In this document: piece after piece, positions 50,017-58,452 of the stretch
How the letters are laid out: every line of letters begins with the position of its first letter
How positions within the stretch are numbered: the first letter of the stretch is position 1
Source: Agrobacterium fabrum str. C58
Lineage (GTDB): Bacteria; Pseudomonadota; Alphaproteobacteria; Rhizobiales; Rhizobiaceae
Direction: 5' to 3'
NCBI RefSeq assembly: GCF_000092025.1
Contig: NC_003062.2
Location: forward strand, 2,354,001-2,418,000
DNA length: 64,000 bases
The notes under the pieces: model-generated
The model's database searches: none
What the model was told of the DNA's origin: nothing
Seen by the model: the letters and a program-made list of their open reading frames with translations, nothing else
Position numbers and translations under genes: made by a program

Positions 50017-50176
50017 TTTTTCCTCCCTGCGTTGACGCCCGCACCCGCACGGGGCGCGTGCGCGTAAAAGCCTCCGGCTCATGGTCGGAACCCCCTCAAA
50101 ATACGCCTTTCCCCAACCCCGGACAATCGAAATCGGGGTCGCCTCCAGGCGGGAGACACCGGCCACGCGGCAAGGC

Positions 50177-50207
50177 AAAAAGGCCGCCCTTGCGGGGCGG
50201 CCTTTTT
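50177..50207. terminator. Bidirectional terminator downstream of fliJ
   Basis: 13-bp arms AAAAAGGCCGCCC/GGGCGGCCTTTTT with a 5-nt loop; the A-run and T-run allow termination in both directions. It lies 98 bp after the fliJ stop on the minus strand and upstream of the DUF1059 gene. Confidence 0.85.
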
Positions 50208-50304
50208 AGAAAAAATGCATGGGCGTCCTGTCATTGAAAGCCGCCTCCTGATCCACCGGCAGCCGTCAATGACGACGATCGTTCATCTGGTGTCGCGCCA
50301 ATCT

Positions 50305-50655
50305 TCAGGCGCGGGCGCGGATCGCTCCGTCGCGGTTTTCCAGCGCCGCGGCCTTTTCATATTCGGCCTGCACTTCTTCCAGCGAAGCTTCCGCCGCTTC
50401 CTGCTGGGCCTTCAGTTCCCGGATCGAGACCTGAAGATTATCCGCCCGCTGGCGCGCGGCCTTGGCGAAGGTCGGATAGGCGAAATGCGTCGGATCGGTA
50501 ATGCCCGACTTGCTTTCCTCCAGCGAGATCTGATGCACCAGTTCCTTTGCCATCCGCTCGAATTCGGACATCATCTGCTGCAACTGGTTAAGCTGCCGGC
50601 GTTTTTCGTTGACCTGAAATTCCTTCAGGCGAACCAGGCTGTCACGCGACTTCAT
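50305..50655 (-). CDS. fliJ: Flagellar export protein FliJ
   Basis: 116 aa, almost entirely coiled-coil (KSRDSLVRLKEFQVNEKRRQ onwards; EEAEASLEEVQAEYEKAAAL at the end), the size and pattern of FliJ, the stalk-like component and chaperone-escort of the flagellar type III export ATPase. The ATG at 50655 has GGAGT 7-8 nt upstream. It is divergent from ctrA over 480 bp, an arrangement seen in many Rhizobiales. Other export genes (fliI) are not in the window; identity rests on context plus coiled-coil profile. Confidence 0.82.
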   Translation of the reverse strand: MKSRDSLVRLKEFQVNEKRRQLNQLQQMMSEFERMAKELVHQISLEESKSGITDPTHFAYPTFAKAARQRADNLQVSIRELKAQQEAAEASLEEVQAEYEKAAALENRDGAIRARA

Positions 50656-51135
50656 ACGCAATACTCCATGGATAGCGAGACCCGGATCAAAAAGGCACTA
50701 TGCCCCCTGATCGGCCCGTTTAACCCGCCCGTTCAACCGGCCGGGTTAACCCGTTGTGCCGGAATGATTCCTAAAAGTTACCCGACGTTAATAAAAAACC
50801 GCCGTCGTTAACCTTTCGTTTACGGGCATCGTTAATGATAAACACGATCATTTAAGGGTCGGTAAATGCCAGGTCCAAAAAAATGGGCCAGACGATGTAA
50901 GAGTCGATTGAATCACTTAGCGGGAAATCCTCACGTTAAGCTTCAATTTTGGCGATGGTGGATTCACGTGCAAAAACAGCGAAATGCCTTGTTTGCTTAA
51001 TAAATTCGATACACCTTGCCAAAGGCAATTAGAATTTGTTAACCATTTGGTGGCAGCCTGCAAATCAGGCAACGTCTGGATCCGCATCGCGCGAGGCAAT
51101 GATTTACCGGTTCGCGGGCGGCAAAGGGGATAATT
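50656..51135. promoter_or_regulatory. ctrA/fliJ divergent control region
   Basis: 480-bp AT-rich region without a gene. It contains three GANTC sites for CcrM methylation (GAGTC 50901-50905, GAATC 50910-50914, GATTC 50961-50965) and a CtrA-like site TTAA-N7-TTTA at 50808-50822. Several extra TTAA halves lie between 50745 and 51045. This is the kind of promoter expected for methylation-timed, autoregulated ctrA transcription. Confidence 0.65.
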
Positions 51136-51840
51136 ATGCGGGTTCTACTGATTGAAGACGACAGCGCAACAGCGCAGAGCATTGAACTGATGCTCAAGTC
51201 GGAGAGCTTTAACGTCTACACGACCGACCTCGGTGAGGAAGGCGTCGACCTTGGCAAGCTTTACGACTACGACATTATTCTTCTCGACCTCAACCTGCCC
51301 GACATGTCGGGTTACGAGGTGCTGAGAACGCTTCGCCTCTCCAAGGTCAAGACGCCGATCCTCATCCTGTCCGGCATGGCCGGCATCGAGGACAAGGTGC
51401 GCGGCCTCGGCTTCGGCGCAGACGATTACATGACGAAGCCGTTCCACAAGGATGAGCTTGTTGCCCGTATTCACGCCATCGTCCGCCGTTCCAAGGGCCA
51501 TGCGCAGTCGGTCATCTCCACCGGTGAGCTGATCGTCAATCTCGATGCCAAGACGGTTGAAGTGGGCGGCCAGCGCGTTCACCTGACCGGCAAGGAATAT
51601 CAGATGCTCGAGCTGCTTTCGCTGCGCAAGGGCACGACGCTGACCAAGGAAATGTTCCTGAACCACCTTTATGGCGGCATGGACGAGCCGGAACTGAAGA
51701 TCATCGACGTCTTCATCTGCAAGCTGCGCAAGAAGCTGGCAAATGCCGCCGGCGGCGCAAATTACATCGAAACCGTCTGGGGCCGCGGCTATGTTCTGCG
51801 CGAGCCTGACGGCGCTGCGGAATTCCTCGAAACCGCCTGA
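51136..51840 (+). CDS. ctrA: Cell-cycle master response regulator CtrA
   Basis: 234 aa OmpR-type response regulator: receiver domain (acidic E7, D8, D9; phosphorylation site Asp51 in LLDLNLPD; Lys near 101), then a winged-helix DNA-binding domain (about 128-232) with [20 protein letters not shown] and VWGRGYVLR. The sequence is nearly invariant across alphaproteobacteria. It controls cell-cycle and flagellar genes. The window also encodes its phosphodonor ChpT and inhibitor SciP. GGCAAAGGGGATAATT precedes the ATG. The C-terminus EFLETA ends in a degradation-tag-like Ala. Confidence 0.98.
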   Translation: MRVLLIEDDSATAQSIELMLKSESFNVYTTDLGEEGVDLGKLYDYDIILLDLNLPDMSGYEVLRTLRLSKVKTPILILSGMAGIEDKVRGLGFGADDYMTKPFHKDELVARIHAIVRRSKGHAQSVISTGELIVNLDAKTVEVGGQRVHLTGKEYQMLELLSLRKGTTLTKEMFLNHLYGGMDEPELKIIDVFICKLRKKLANAAGGANYIETVWGRGYVLREPDGAAEFLETA

Positions 51841-51870
51841 TCCAATAGGGTACAGGACAGTTTTTAAAAG

Positions 51871-51896
51871 ACCCGCTGGCGACAGCGGGTTTTTTG
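51871..51896 (+). terminator. Rho-independent terminator after ctrA
   Basis: A perfect 8-bp stem (ACCCGCTG/CAGCGGGT), loop GCGA, then TTTTTT, 30 bp after the stop. Confidence 0.93.
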
Positions 51897-51971
51897 TTGC
51901 TCTTTCCTATACCTGTCACAGGAATGAGCAAGAGAAAGACCTAGCCACGCATCGCCAAAGGACGCCGGTCT

Positions 51972-52487
51972 ATGAACCACTCAATCCCAACCCTCCGGAC
52001 CGAACGCCTGACATTGCGTCCACTCGCCATGGCGGACTTCCCCGCCTATCGGGATTTCATGGCGTCACCGCGCTCCACCGGCGTCGGCGGCCCCTATGAC
52101 CTGCCGTCGACATGGGGTGTATTTTGCCACGATCTGGCCAACTGGCACTTCTTCGGCCATGGCGCCTTGATGATCGACCTTGGCGAGACGGGTGAATGTA
52201 TCGGCCAGATCGGCATCAATCACGGCCCGCTCTTTCCCGAAAAGGAACTCGGCTGGCTGCTTTACGAGGGTCACGAAGGCCGGGGTTATGCAGCAGAAGC
52301 CGCAGTTGCACTGCGCGACTGGGCTTTCGAGACCCTGAACCTGCCGACACTGGTCAGCTACGTCTCGCCGCAGAATCGAAAATCGGCGGCCGTCGCCGAA
52401 CGAATCGGCGGCACTCTCGATCCCTTGGCGCCACGCTCCGACCCCGAGGACCTCGTTTATCGTTATCATCAGGTCAAGACCGCCTGA
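51972..52487 (+). CDS. GNAT acetyltransferase (RimJ/RimL-like)
   Basis: 171 aa N-acetyltransferase: RTERLTLRPLAMADFPAY at the N-terminus, the GWLLYEGHEGRGYAAEAAVAL acetyl-CoA loop and the VSYVSPQNRKSAAVAERIGG segment are typical of the RimJ/RimL-type family. Substrate is unknown (ribosomal proteins or small amines). It is followed by a hairpin shared with the convergent hydrolase. Confidence 0.87.
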   Translation: MNHSIPTLRTERLTLRPLAMADFPAYRDFMASPRSTGVGGPYDLPSTWGVFCHDLANWHFFGHGALMIDLGETGECIGQIGINHGPLFPEKELGWLLYEGHEGRGYAAEAAVALRDWAFETLNLPTLVSYVSPQNRKSAAVAERIGGTLDPLAPRSDPEDLVYRYHQVKTA

Positions 52488-52499
52488 AAGTCGTAAGGT

Positions 52500-52522
52500 T
52501 TCGGGGCCGCCACAGCCCCGAA
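52500..52522. terminator. Hairpin between convergent genes
   Basis: 8-bp perfect stem TTCGGGGC/GCCCCGAA with a 7-nt loop, 12 bp after the GNAT stop and 15 bp beyond the hydrolase stop on the other strand; AT-containing flanks. Confidence 0.65.
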
Positions 52523-52536
52523 GCGCTTCAAAAATC

Positions 52537-53583
52537 TTAACGCATTTCCGCTTTCAGGAAGCCGAGGATTGCATCGGCAATCTCTGCATGAAGGGCAGCA
52601 CGGTCCCTGCCGCCGCCATTACGGCAGACGAACCCCTCGCCCGGCGAAAGCTCCTCCACGATTTTTTCGCCGTTCGGCTTGCAGATCTGCATGAAGCTGA
52701 AATGGCTGGCATCCGGTATTTCCCGGTACACCCGCGTCGCCTTGGGCAAATACCCGGCAATATATTTCGAATCTGCCTTGATGGCGGCGATCTCCGGGGT
52801 CTCCACGCCTGCGGCCAGAACTAGAACCGGCACCTTCACCTGCTCCAGCGTCTCCGGCAGAAAACCGGCAGCCGGGCCGAGATCCAGCGCAATCACGGCG
52901 CGGATGCGGGCATCGCGCCAATCCATCGAAAGACGCGGATCGGCCTTACCGCCACCGACAATGCCGACCTTGCCCAGCAATCGCGGCGCCTTGCATTGCG
53001 GCGGCAGCTTCTCCGTGTTGCAATCCTTCAGGGCAAGATCGGCACTGTATCGGGCGCCTGCCAGCTCCATCGCGGTCCAGCCGCCGAGAGAATGGCCGAT
53101 CACGGCGATTCGCTGGCTATCGATCCTGCCCGCAAGATCATCACGATCAAGCAATGCCGTCAGCGTTCGGCTGATGTCGCGCGGTCGCTCCCATAACGGA
53201 ACGATCTCGGTCGCATTGGCCTCGGTAAATGATTCGCCGTTATGGTCAGGGGCAGCCACCACATAGCCCTGCTGCACAAGCACGCCGGCAATCCAGTTGA
53301 GATTACGCCAGCTTCCGCCGAAACCGTGCGATATCAGGACAACAGGGTGAGATCCCGCGAGGAATGGCGCAGCGGGCTGCACTTCAAGGCCATAAATGGC
53401 CGCGTTTTCTCCCACGGTCTCGGTTTTGCCCGAGGACGCGGCCGGATACCACAGGGATATGGTGAGCGCATGCCCGCCGGCATCAACAGGCAATTCCGTC
53501 TGTTTGAAACCGATGGCGCCGTCCGCCATCGCGGCACGAAGGGTGGAAAGGACGACGATTGCCGTCAGAAGAAAGAGACGCAT
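52537..53583 (-). CDS. Secreted alpha/beta hydrolase (dienelactone-hydrolase-like)
   Basis: 348 aa secreted hydrolase with a signal peptide (LFLLTAIVVLSTLRAAMA). The domain has VVLISHGFGGSWRN (oxyanion loop), the nucleophile elbow IGHSLGGWTA (Ser), and a SHFSFMQIC histidine near the C-terminus. It resembles COG4188-type predicted dienelactone hydrolases/PAF acetylhydrolase-like esterases. Cysteines in the second half may form disulfides. Physiological substrate is unknown. A 21-bp palindrome lies 54 bp upstream of the start. Confidence 0.82.
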   Translation of the reverse strand: MRLFLLTAIVVLSTLRAAMADGAIGFKQTELPVDAGGHALTISLWYPAASSGKTETVGENAAIYGLEVQPAAPFLAGSHPVVLISHGFGGSWRNLNWIAGVLVQQGYVVAAPDHNGESFTEANATEIVPLWERPRDISRTLTALLDRDDLAGRIDSQRIAVIGHSLGGWTAMELAGARYSADLALKDCNTEKLPPQCKAPRLLGKVGIVGGGKADPRLSMDWRDARIRAVIALDLGPAAGFLPETLEQVKVPVLVLAAGVETPEIAAIKADSKYIAGYLPKATRVYREIPDASHFSFMQICKPNGEKIVEELSPGEGFVCRNGGGRDRAALHAEIADAILGFLKAEMR

Positions 53584-53636
53584 GAGAGGCTCCAGGAGTT
53601 GACATGGCCAACCCTTGCCTCAAACCGCGATCTGCC

Positions 53637-53684
53637 GAGACCTTGAACAGGTTTCAGCACGTTCTGAAACCTGTTCAAGGTCTC
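53637..53684. repeat. Perfect 21-bp inverted repeat
   Basis: Arms GAGACCTTGAACAGGTTTCAG (first 20 shown plus G) and their exact complement flank a 6-nt loop CACGTT. No mismatch over 21 bp. It lies between the upstream GNAT gene end (53696) and the hydrolase start (53583), both on the minus strand. There is no flanking T-run. It could be a terminator/attenuator-like RNA hairpin or a protein operator; no matching repeat was noticed elsewhere in the window. Confidence 0.8.
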
Positions 53685-53695
53685 ACCCTGCCGCC

Positions 53696-54223
53696 CTATT
53701 TCCCCCTCACCCGCTCGAAAAGCCGGACGGGATTGTTGCGGAACATCATCTCGCGAAACGGATGAAAGCCGAATCGGGTCGCGATCGCCAGCGACGGCGT
53801 GTTCAGCGCATCGATCATGCAGACGGTCCGCTGCGACGTTCCGCTCTCGTCGAACCAGCGCGTCGCGGCCTCAACCGCTTCGGTTGCGACACCCCTGCCC
53901 GTCAGTTGTCCGTCGATCTTCCACATTGCCTCGGGCACCCCGTCGAAATCGGCACCGTTGCCGCGGCGCATATGGGCAAAGCCCACCTCGCCGACGATGC
54001 GCCCCGTGGCGAGCTCTTCCACCACGAAGGGACCGAAACCGAAGACGGACCAATGGCCGATGAAACGCAACAGGCGCGCGAAGGCGAGTTCCGGGTCCAG
54101 CGGGGCAATCGACGTGACCCCTTCGATCGGCCGGACAGCCGCCGCCCAGAAGGCGCAATAAAGCGCTTCGTCCGAAATGGCATGCGGCCGCAGGACAAGG
54201 CGGGCGGTTGCCAGACGCGTCAT
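53696..54223 (-). CDS. GNAT acetyltransferase
   Basis: 175 aa N-acetyltransferase of the RimJ-like type: TRLATARLVLRPHAISDEAL, then EVGFAHMRRGN, TGRGVATEAVEAATRW for the CoA loop, and NTPSLAIATRFGF near the end. The ATG at 54223 is preferred over one at 54229 because GGGAG then lies at a proper distance. It is separated from chpT by 83 bp with a hairpin, so it may be its own unit. Confidence 0.82.
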   Translation of the reverse strand: MTRLATARLVLRPHAISDEALYCAFWAAAVRPIEGVTSIAPLDPELAFARLLRFIGHWSVFGFGPFVVEELATGRIVGEVGFAHMRRGNGADFDGVPEAMWKIDGQLTGRGVATEAVEAATRWFDESGTSQRTVCMIDALNTPSLAIATRFGFHPFREMMFRNNPVRLFERVRGK

Positions 54224-54248
54224 GAACATGCTCCCAAAACAAAGAAGA

Positions 54249-54275
54249 CCGGCGCGTCGGTGGACGCGATCCGGC
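54249..54275 (-). terminator. Probable terminator after chpT
   Basis: Hairpin built on CCGG-CGCGTC/GACGCG-CCGG with two unpaired bases, followed on the minus strand by a T-rich TCTTCTTTGTTTT. It lies 32 bp after the chpT stop. Confidence 0.55.
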
Positions 54276-54306
54276 CTCTCACAAATTCACATCGGCAACT
54301 TCATCG

Positions 54307-54954
54307 TCACTCGGCAACCGTCTTTGCGGTAAAGACGATGCGGTCGTCATGCACCTTGTATTCCACGGTCATATTGGCCTCTTCGGCCAGCAGCAGCGTG
54401 TAATAGGGCTGCACGGAGTGGGCATCGACCGCCTCTTCCAGCCGGCCTTCGTAAATTTCCACGAATTTGGCCGGAACGCGCATCATCCGGCCCTTGACGG
54501 CGATTTCGAACCTGGCGTCGCCCTCAGGGTTTTCGAGGAGCACATCCACATTGCCGCCGCGCGGGATGGCGCCATAAGCGACTAGGAAAAGGTTGAGCAG
54601 AAGTTTGACACGATTTTTCGGAACGATGGCGCGCGGCCCGCTCCAGCTCACTTCCGCTTTCTTTTCGGCGGCGGCGAAATCCTGGGCGGCCTTTTCGGCC
54701 TCGCCGGTGTCGATCGAAGCACCGGCCGAGCCGGAAGCGCCGAAGGCAAGGCGGGCGAACTTAAGCCGCACGGATGCGTTAAGCGCTGACGTGCGGATGA
54801 GATCAAGCGCGTCGTCATCCGTGCCGCCCTCGTCCAGAAGTTCGAGGCCGTTATTGATGGCGCCGACAGGAGAAATCACATCATGGCACACACGGCTGCA
54901 CAGAAGAGCCGCCAGATCGGGACCGGACAGCGTGATATTGAGTTTGCTCGTCAT
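54307..54954 (-). CDS. chpT: Histidine phosphotransferase ChpT
   Basis: 215 aa dimeric phosphotransferase that passes phosphate from CckA to CtrA (and CpdR). The phosphorylated His24 is in SRVCHDVISPVGAINNGLELLD, followed by the degenerate HATPase-like domain (PKNRVKLLLNLFLVAYGAIPRGG, GRMMRVPAKF) that lacks ATP-binding motifs. Sequence and length fit alphaproteobacterial ChpT. It lies 2.5 kb from ctrA and 5 kb from sciP. Divergent from the DUF1134/eipA gene; a CtrA-like site lies in the upstream gap. Confidence 0.94.
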   Translation of the reverse strand: MTSKLNITLSGPDLAALLCSRVCHDVISPVGAINNGLELLDEGGTDDDALDLIRTSALNASVRLKFARLAFGASGSAGASIDTGEAEKAAQDFAAAEKKAEVSWSGPRAIVPKNRVKLLLNLFLVAYGAIPRGGNVDVLLENPEGDARFEIAVKGRMMRVPAKFVEIYEGRLEEAVDAHSVQPYYTLLLAEEANMTVEYKVHDDRIVFTAKTVAE

Positions 54955-55025
54955 AAAATTCTCTCCTGCGCAAGGGAGGCGCGGACGGTGTGGAAATTGT
55001 TAAGCCATAATGACACCATATTTGG

Positions 55026-55040
55026 TAAACCGATTGTTAA
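55026..55040 (-). promoter_or_regulatory. Candidate CtrA site upstream of chpT/eipA
   Basis: On the minus strand TTAA-CAATCGG-TTTA: TTAA-N7-TTTA, the same variant as in the ctrA promoter. It is 72 bp upstream of chpT and 165 bp upstream of eipA. Motif-only evidence. Confidence 0.45.
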
Positions 55041-55204
55041 TAGGATGGTTTCAAAATGCCAAATGCCTTAACAGGCCACACTGGAGCCCCGTGTATCTGT
55101 CAGGATGCACGAAACATGCTGTAGAACTTTGACTCTACGCATCGGCCCCGCGAAAATCGATTCGGTTTTTCGGGCTGATGCGTTAACGAAACAGACGGAC
55201 GGAC

Positions 55205-55801
55205 ATGACGATGCGCCTTACGAAAACCCGCACCATTGCACGCCTCGGACTGGGAAAGATTGTCGCGCTCCTTGCGAGCCTGTTGATGTGGGTCACCCCG
55301 GCCTTTGCCCAGACCAGCGATCAATATTCTATCCAGGAAGTCGTGGATGCAGGCCACGGATTCTTCGGTGAAACCACCGGCGGCCTCGCCAAGGTGGTGG
55401 AGCGCGCCTTCCAGCAATATGGTCTTCCGAACGGTTATATTCTCGGCCAGGAAGGTTCCGGCGCCTTCGTTGCCGGCCTCACCTATGGTGAAGGCACGCT
55501 TTACACCAAGAATGCCGGCCAGCACCCCGTCTTCTGGCAGGGCCCGTCGCTCGGCCTCGATTATGGCGGTCAGGGCACCCGCGCCATGATGCTGGTGTAC
55601 AACCTGCCCTCGGTCGACGCGCTTTATCGCCGTTACGGCGGCGTCAGCGGCTCCGCCTTCATCGTCGCCGGCGTCGGCATGACCTATCTGAAAAGCAGCG
55701 ATGTGACGCTCGCCCCCATCCGCACCGGCATCGGCGCGCGCCTCGGCATCAATGTCGGTTATCTGAAACTTACCCAGCAGCCAACCTGGAACCCCTTCTG
55801 A
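55205..55801 (+). CDS. eipA: EipA-like envelope protein (DUF1134)
   Basis: 198 aa secreted protein with an N-terminal signal segment (about residues 10-36, VALLASLLMWVTPAFAQ). The mature part SIQEVVDAGHGFFGETTGGL, RAFQQYGLPNGYILGQEGSG and GGVSGSAFIVAGVGMTYLK matches the DUF1134 family. In Brucella the DUF1134 protein EipA is periplasmic, needed for envelope integrity and CtrA-regulated. It sits divergent from chpT, and a GANTC site and TTAA motifs lie upstream. The start could be the second ATG two codons later. Confidence 0.88.
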   Translation: MTMRLTKTRTIARLGLGKIVALLASLLMWVTPAFAQTSDQYSIQEVVDAGHGFFGETTGGLAKVVERAFQQYGLPNGYILGQEGSGAFVAGLTYGEGTLYTKNAGQHPVFWQGPSLGLDYGGQGTRAMMLVYNLPSVDALYRRYGGVSGSAFIVAGVGMTYLKSSDVTLAPIRTGIGARLGINVGYLKLTQQPTWNPF

Positions 55802-55824
55802 TAAGACAAGACGGTCGCGGCTTG

Positions 55825-55949
55825 TTCTTCTCTCCATGGGGGCGAAGGTAGCCCGAAGGGTCGGATGAGGGGGGCAAGGTTGCCGAATATCTCTACCCTC
55901 GCCCCCCTTCATCCCGTTGTCGCGGACTTTTCCCCGACGGGGAGAAGAA
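55825..55949. repeat. Palindromic repeat, family B (copy 4)
   Basis: About 125 bp between TTCTTCTCTCCATGGGGGCG and TTTTCCCCGACGGGGAGAAG, with CCCGAAGGGTCGGATGAGGG and CCCCCTTCATCCCG inside. It lies in the gap between eipA and the coiled-coil gene. Confidence 0.8.
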
Positions 55950-56081
55950 ACACGCGGCGCCCTCACCGCTCTTTGTAATTGCCGGGTGAAACCCCTCCCC
56001 ACGGTTGCAATAATAGCGTAACGTGCTTTCGCGCCCCTCTTTCCGAATGCGCGCGTATCTGAGTTTCGGAGACTGTCCCGC

Positions 56082-57317
56082 GTGATCGAATATGCCATTC
56101 TCTTCGGATTGGGTTTTCTCACCGCAACCCTGCTGGCCCTGTTGATCGCACCCGCGATCCACCGCCGCATCGTCGCCTATACGGAAAACCGCATCCGCGC
56201 GACGATGCCCATCAGCCCACAGGAAGTGCGTGCCCAGAAGGACATGGCGCGCGCGCTTTACGCCGCCGAAAACGCCAAGGTCCGCCAGGAACTGGATACC
56301 GAGCGGGAAAAAAACACCTCGCTGCGCCTCGCCAACGAGGCAGCGTCCAGCGACGCCTATCGCCTCGGCGAACAGAACCGCAGCTTCTCCCTGAAGATCG
56401 AGGAACTGACGCTGGAGATCGGCGAATTGCGCGCCGCCCTCGATGCCAGCGAAGAACGCGCCGGCACCATTGCGGCCAATCTCCTGCAGCAGGAACAGGC
56501 CGCCAACGAGCGTGCCAGCCAGATGTCCGATCTCACCGCCCGCCTCACCAATCTGACGCGCGAGCTGGATGATTCGAAAATTACCGCCGCCACCCGCGAT
56601 CTGGAGGCCGAGCAGGCGAAACAGACTGCCTCCCGTTTCCGCAAGGAGGGCGAGACCGCGACCCGCGAATTGCAGGATGTCGCCGCCCGCAACAAAGAGG
56701 CCATGACGGCGGTTGCGCGCGAAAGCCGCAAGGTGACCCGGCTGGAGGAACAGCTCGCCACGCTGATGGCGAAAAATGCCGATCTCGACACGATGCTGAC
56801 CCTGCGCAACCAGGACGTCGCCCGCCTGAGGGAGCAGCTTGCCGCAACCGGCGGCCGCAGCAACGACATGATCATTCGCCTGCCGAACCCTGCCGTGCCG
56901 GTGGAAAAAGCGGTTAATCCGCCGCAACCGGCAGCGCCCGCCCCAGCCGCCGCGCTTGATACAGCACCGGTTGTCGAAGACGAGGTCACAGAGGCGATGG
57001 CCGCCGAAGACACCGTAGTCTCCCCCGTGGTTGAGCGAGCGGCACCGGCGAAGGAAGGTCTGGAACAGGAAATCGAGGATATCCGCAATCAGGGTACGGC
57101 GCTCACCGAACGCCTGCTGAATGTGCGCGGCACAAGCAATGACGAACCCATCCGCCGCGAAATCGCAAGGATCGCCGCCGAGATGATCGCGCTGACGGCA
57201 GCGCGGGAGGGTGAGAGGTCGCCTATTCCGGGGTTGCTGGCCAGGGCGTCGGTTTCGTCAGAGCGGGAGAGCCTTGCGACGCGGGCTAAGGTGGTGATGG
57301 AGAAGCGGAAACGCTAA
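56082..57317 (+). CDS. Membrane-anchored coiled-coil protein
   Basis: 411 aa protein starting at GTG. A single N-terminal membrane helix (residues about 3-25, EYAILFGLGFLTATLLALLIAP) is followed by a long alpha-helical coiled coil (about 50-275, Glu/Ala/Arg/Gln-rich heptads such as LKIEELTLEIGELRAALDAS), a Pro/Ala-rich linker (NPPQPAAPAPAAALDTA) and a C-terminal helical segment. No enzymatic motif is visible. A GGAG lies about 10 nt upstream. It resembles conserved rhizobial hypothetical proteins. Function unknown; a scaffold role is speculation. Confidence 0.78.
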   Translation: MIEYAILFGLGFLTATLLALLIAPAIHRRIVAYTENRIRATMPISPQEVRAQKDMARALYAAENAKVRQELDTEREKNTSLRLANEAASSDAYRLGEQNRSFSLKIEELTLEIGELRAALDASEERAGTIAANLLQQEQAANERASQMSDLTARLTNLTRELDDSKITAATRDLEAEQAKQTASRFRKEGETATRELQDVAARNKEAMTAVARESRKVTRLEEQLATLMAKNADLDTMLTLRNQDVARLREQLAATGGRSNDMIIRLPNPAVPVEKAVNPPQPAAPAPAAALDTAPVVEDEVTEAMAAEDTVVSPVVERAAPAKEGLEQEIEDIRNQGTALTERLLNVRGTSNDEPIRREIARIAAEMIALTAAREGERSPIPGLLARASVSSERESLATRAKVVMEKRKR

Positions 57318-57359
57318 TTCGGTGGGTGGGGGATAGTCCGCCTCAGTGGGTGCGACTTA

Positions 57360-57538
57360 CCCCCCCTCTGCCCTGCCGGGCATCTCCCCCACAAGGAGGG
57401 AGATCGGCAAGACGCACTACCGCCACTTCATTCTTAAGTGTAGAGATAGCCGAATTCACAAACGTTGAGATGATCGAGACCTCGCCGCATATCGATCTCC
57501 CTCCTTGTGGGGGAGATGCCCGGCAGGGCAGAGGGGGG
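57360..57538. repeat. Intergenic palindromic repeat, family C (copy 5)
   Basis: 179 bp, the longest copy: CCCCCCCTCTGCCCTGCCGG at the left and GGCAGGGCAGAGGGGGG at the right, followed by GTGAAGCGGCATAC, the complement of the left flank of copies 4 and 6. It fills the 280-bp gap between the convergent coiled-coil and RNA-methyltransferase genes. Confidence 0.85.
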
Positions 57539-57597
57539 TGAAGCGGCATACACAGAGTTAACTGTAAGCCTCCTTGGCGCACATCGATGCCACCCGA

Positions 57598-58452
57598 TCA
57601 CACCCGCCCCATCACCCCCGCCATCTGATAAAGCGCAAGCCCCGAAGCCGTCCCCGCATTCAAGCTATCAACCTGCGGCGACTGCGCAATCCGCGCCGTC
57701 TGAAAACGCGACAGCACCGATTGCGGCAACCCCTCGCCTTCCGTGCCAATCACCAGCGCCATCCGCTCGGAGCGGGGAATGTCGCGGATTTCCGTCTTGC
57801 CATCCGGCGACAGGCCCCAGATCGCAAATCCCTCCTCGGAAAGCCGCTCCAGCATCTCCACCGCTCCACCGCCGCGATGATAGGGCACCGACAGCACCGA
57901 GCCGACGGAAACCCTGAGCGCCTTGCGATAGAGCGGATCGCAGCACGTCTCGTCCAGCAGCACCGCATCGGCATAAAACGCCGCCGCATTGCGGAACATC
58001 GCACCGAGATTATCGTGGTTGGAAATGCCGCAGCCCACCAGCACCAGCGAAGACGCGGGAAGTGCCGCGGTCATCTGCTCCAGCCCGTCATCGCGCACCC
58101 GTCGCCCGAGCGCCAGAATGCCGCGATGCAGGTGGAAACCGACGATACCGTCCAGCACCGGCGCTTCGGCCACATAAACGGGAACGTCATCAGGAAAATC
58201 GGCAAGAATATCCGCCACGCCGGAAAGCCGGTTGCGCAGAATGAGAATGCTTTCCGCCGCAAAGGTACCACCGGCTTTATGGGCGGCGGCCAGCATGCGC
58301 AGCACCACCGTGCCTTCGGCAATGAAGCGCCCCTGCCGACCGGTGAGATCACGCTCACGAATATCGCGAAAGGCGGCGATGCGCGGATCGGCCGGGTCGT
58401 CGATCGGGATCAGCGCCCGCCCGTCCAGCAGCTTATTGGCCTCACTGGCCAT
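57598..58452 (-). CDS. SpoU/TrmH-family RNA 2'-O-methyltransferase
   Basis: 284 aa SPOUT methyltransferase. Motif 1 is VLVGCGISNHDNLGAMFRNAAAF (the N-x-G-x-x-x-R pattern), motif 2 is ALVIGTEGEGLPQSVL, and motif 3 is QVDSLNAGTASGLALYQ (the S-L-N motif). An N-terminal substrate-binding domain begins with RDLTGRQGRFIAEG. It methylates rRNA or tRNA riboses; the exact position is unclear. The ATG at 58452 overlaps the preceding DUF6476 stop by 11 bp, so the two are co-transcribed. Confidence 0.9.
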   Translation of the reverse strand: MASEANKLLDGRALIPIDDPADPRIAAFRDIRERDLTGRQGRFIAEGTVVLRMLAAAHKAGGTFAAESILILRNRLSGVADILADFPDDVPVYVAEAPVLDGIVGFHLHRGILALGRRVRDDGLEQMTAALPASSLVLVGCGISNHDNLGAMFRNAAAFYADAVLLDETCCDPLYRKALRVSVGSVLSVPYHRGGGAVEMLERLSEEGFAIWGLSPDGKTEIRDIPRSERMALVIGTEGEGLPQSVLSRFQTARIAQSPQVDSLNAGTASGLALYQMAGVMGRV

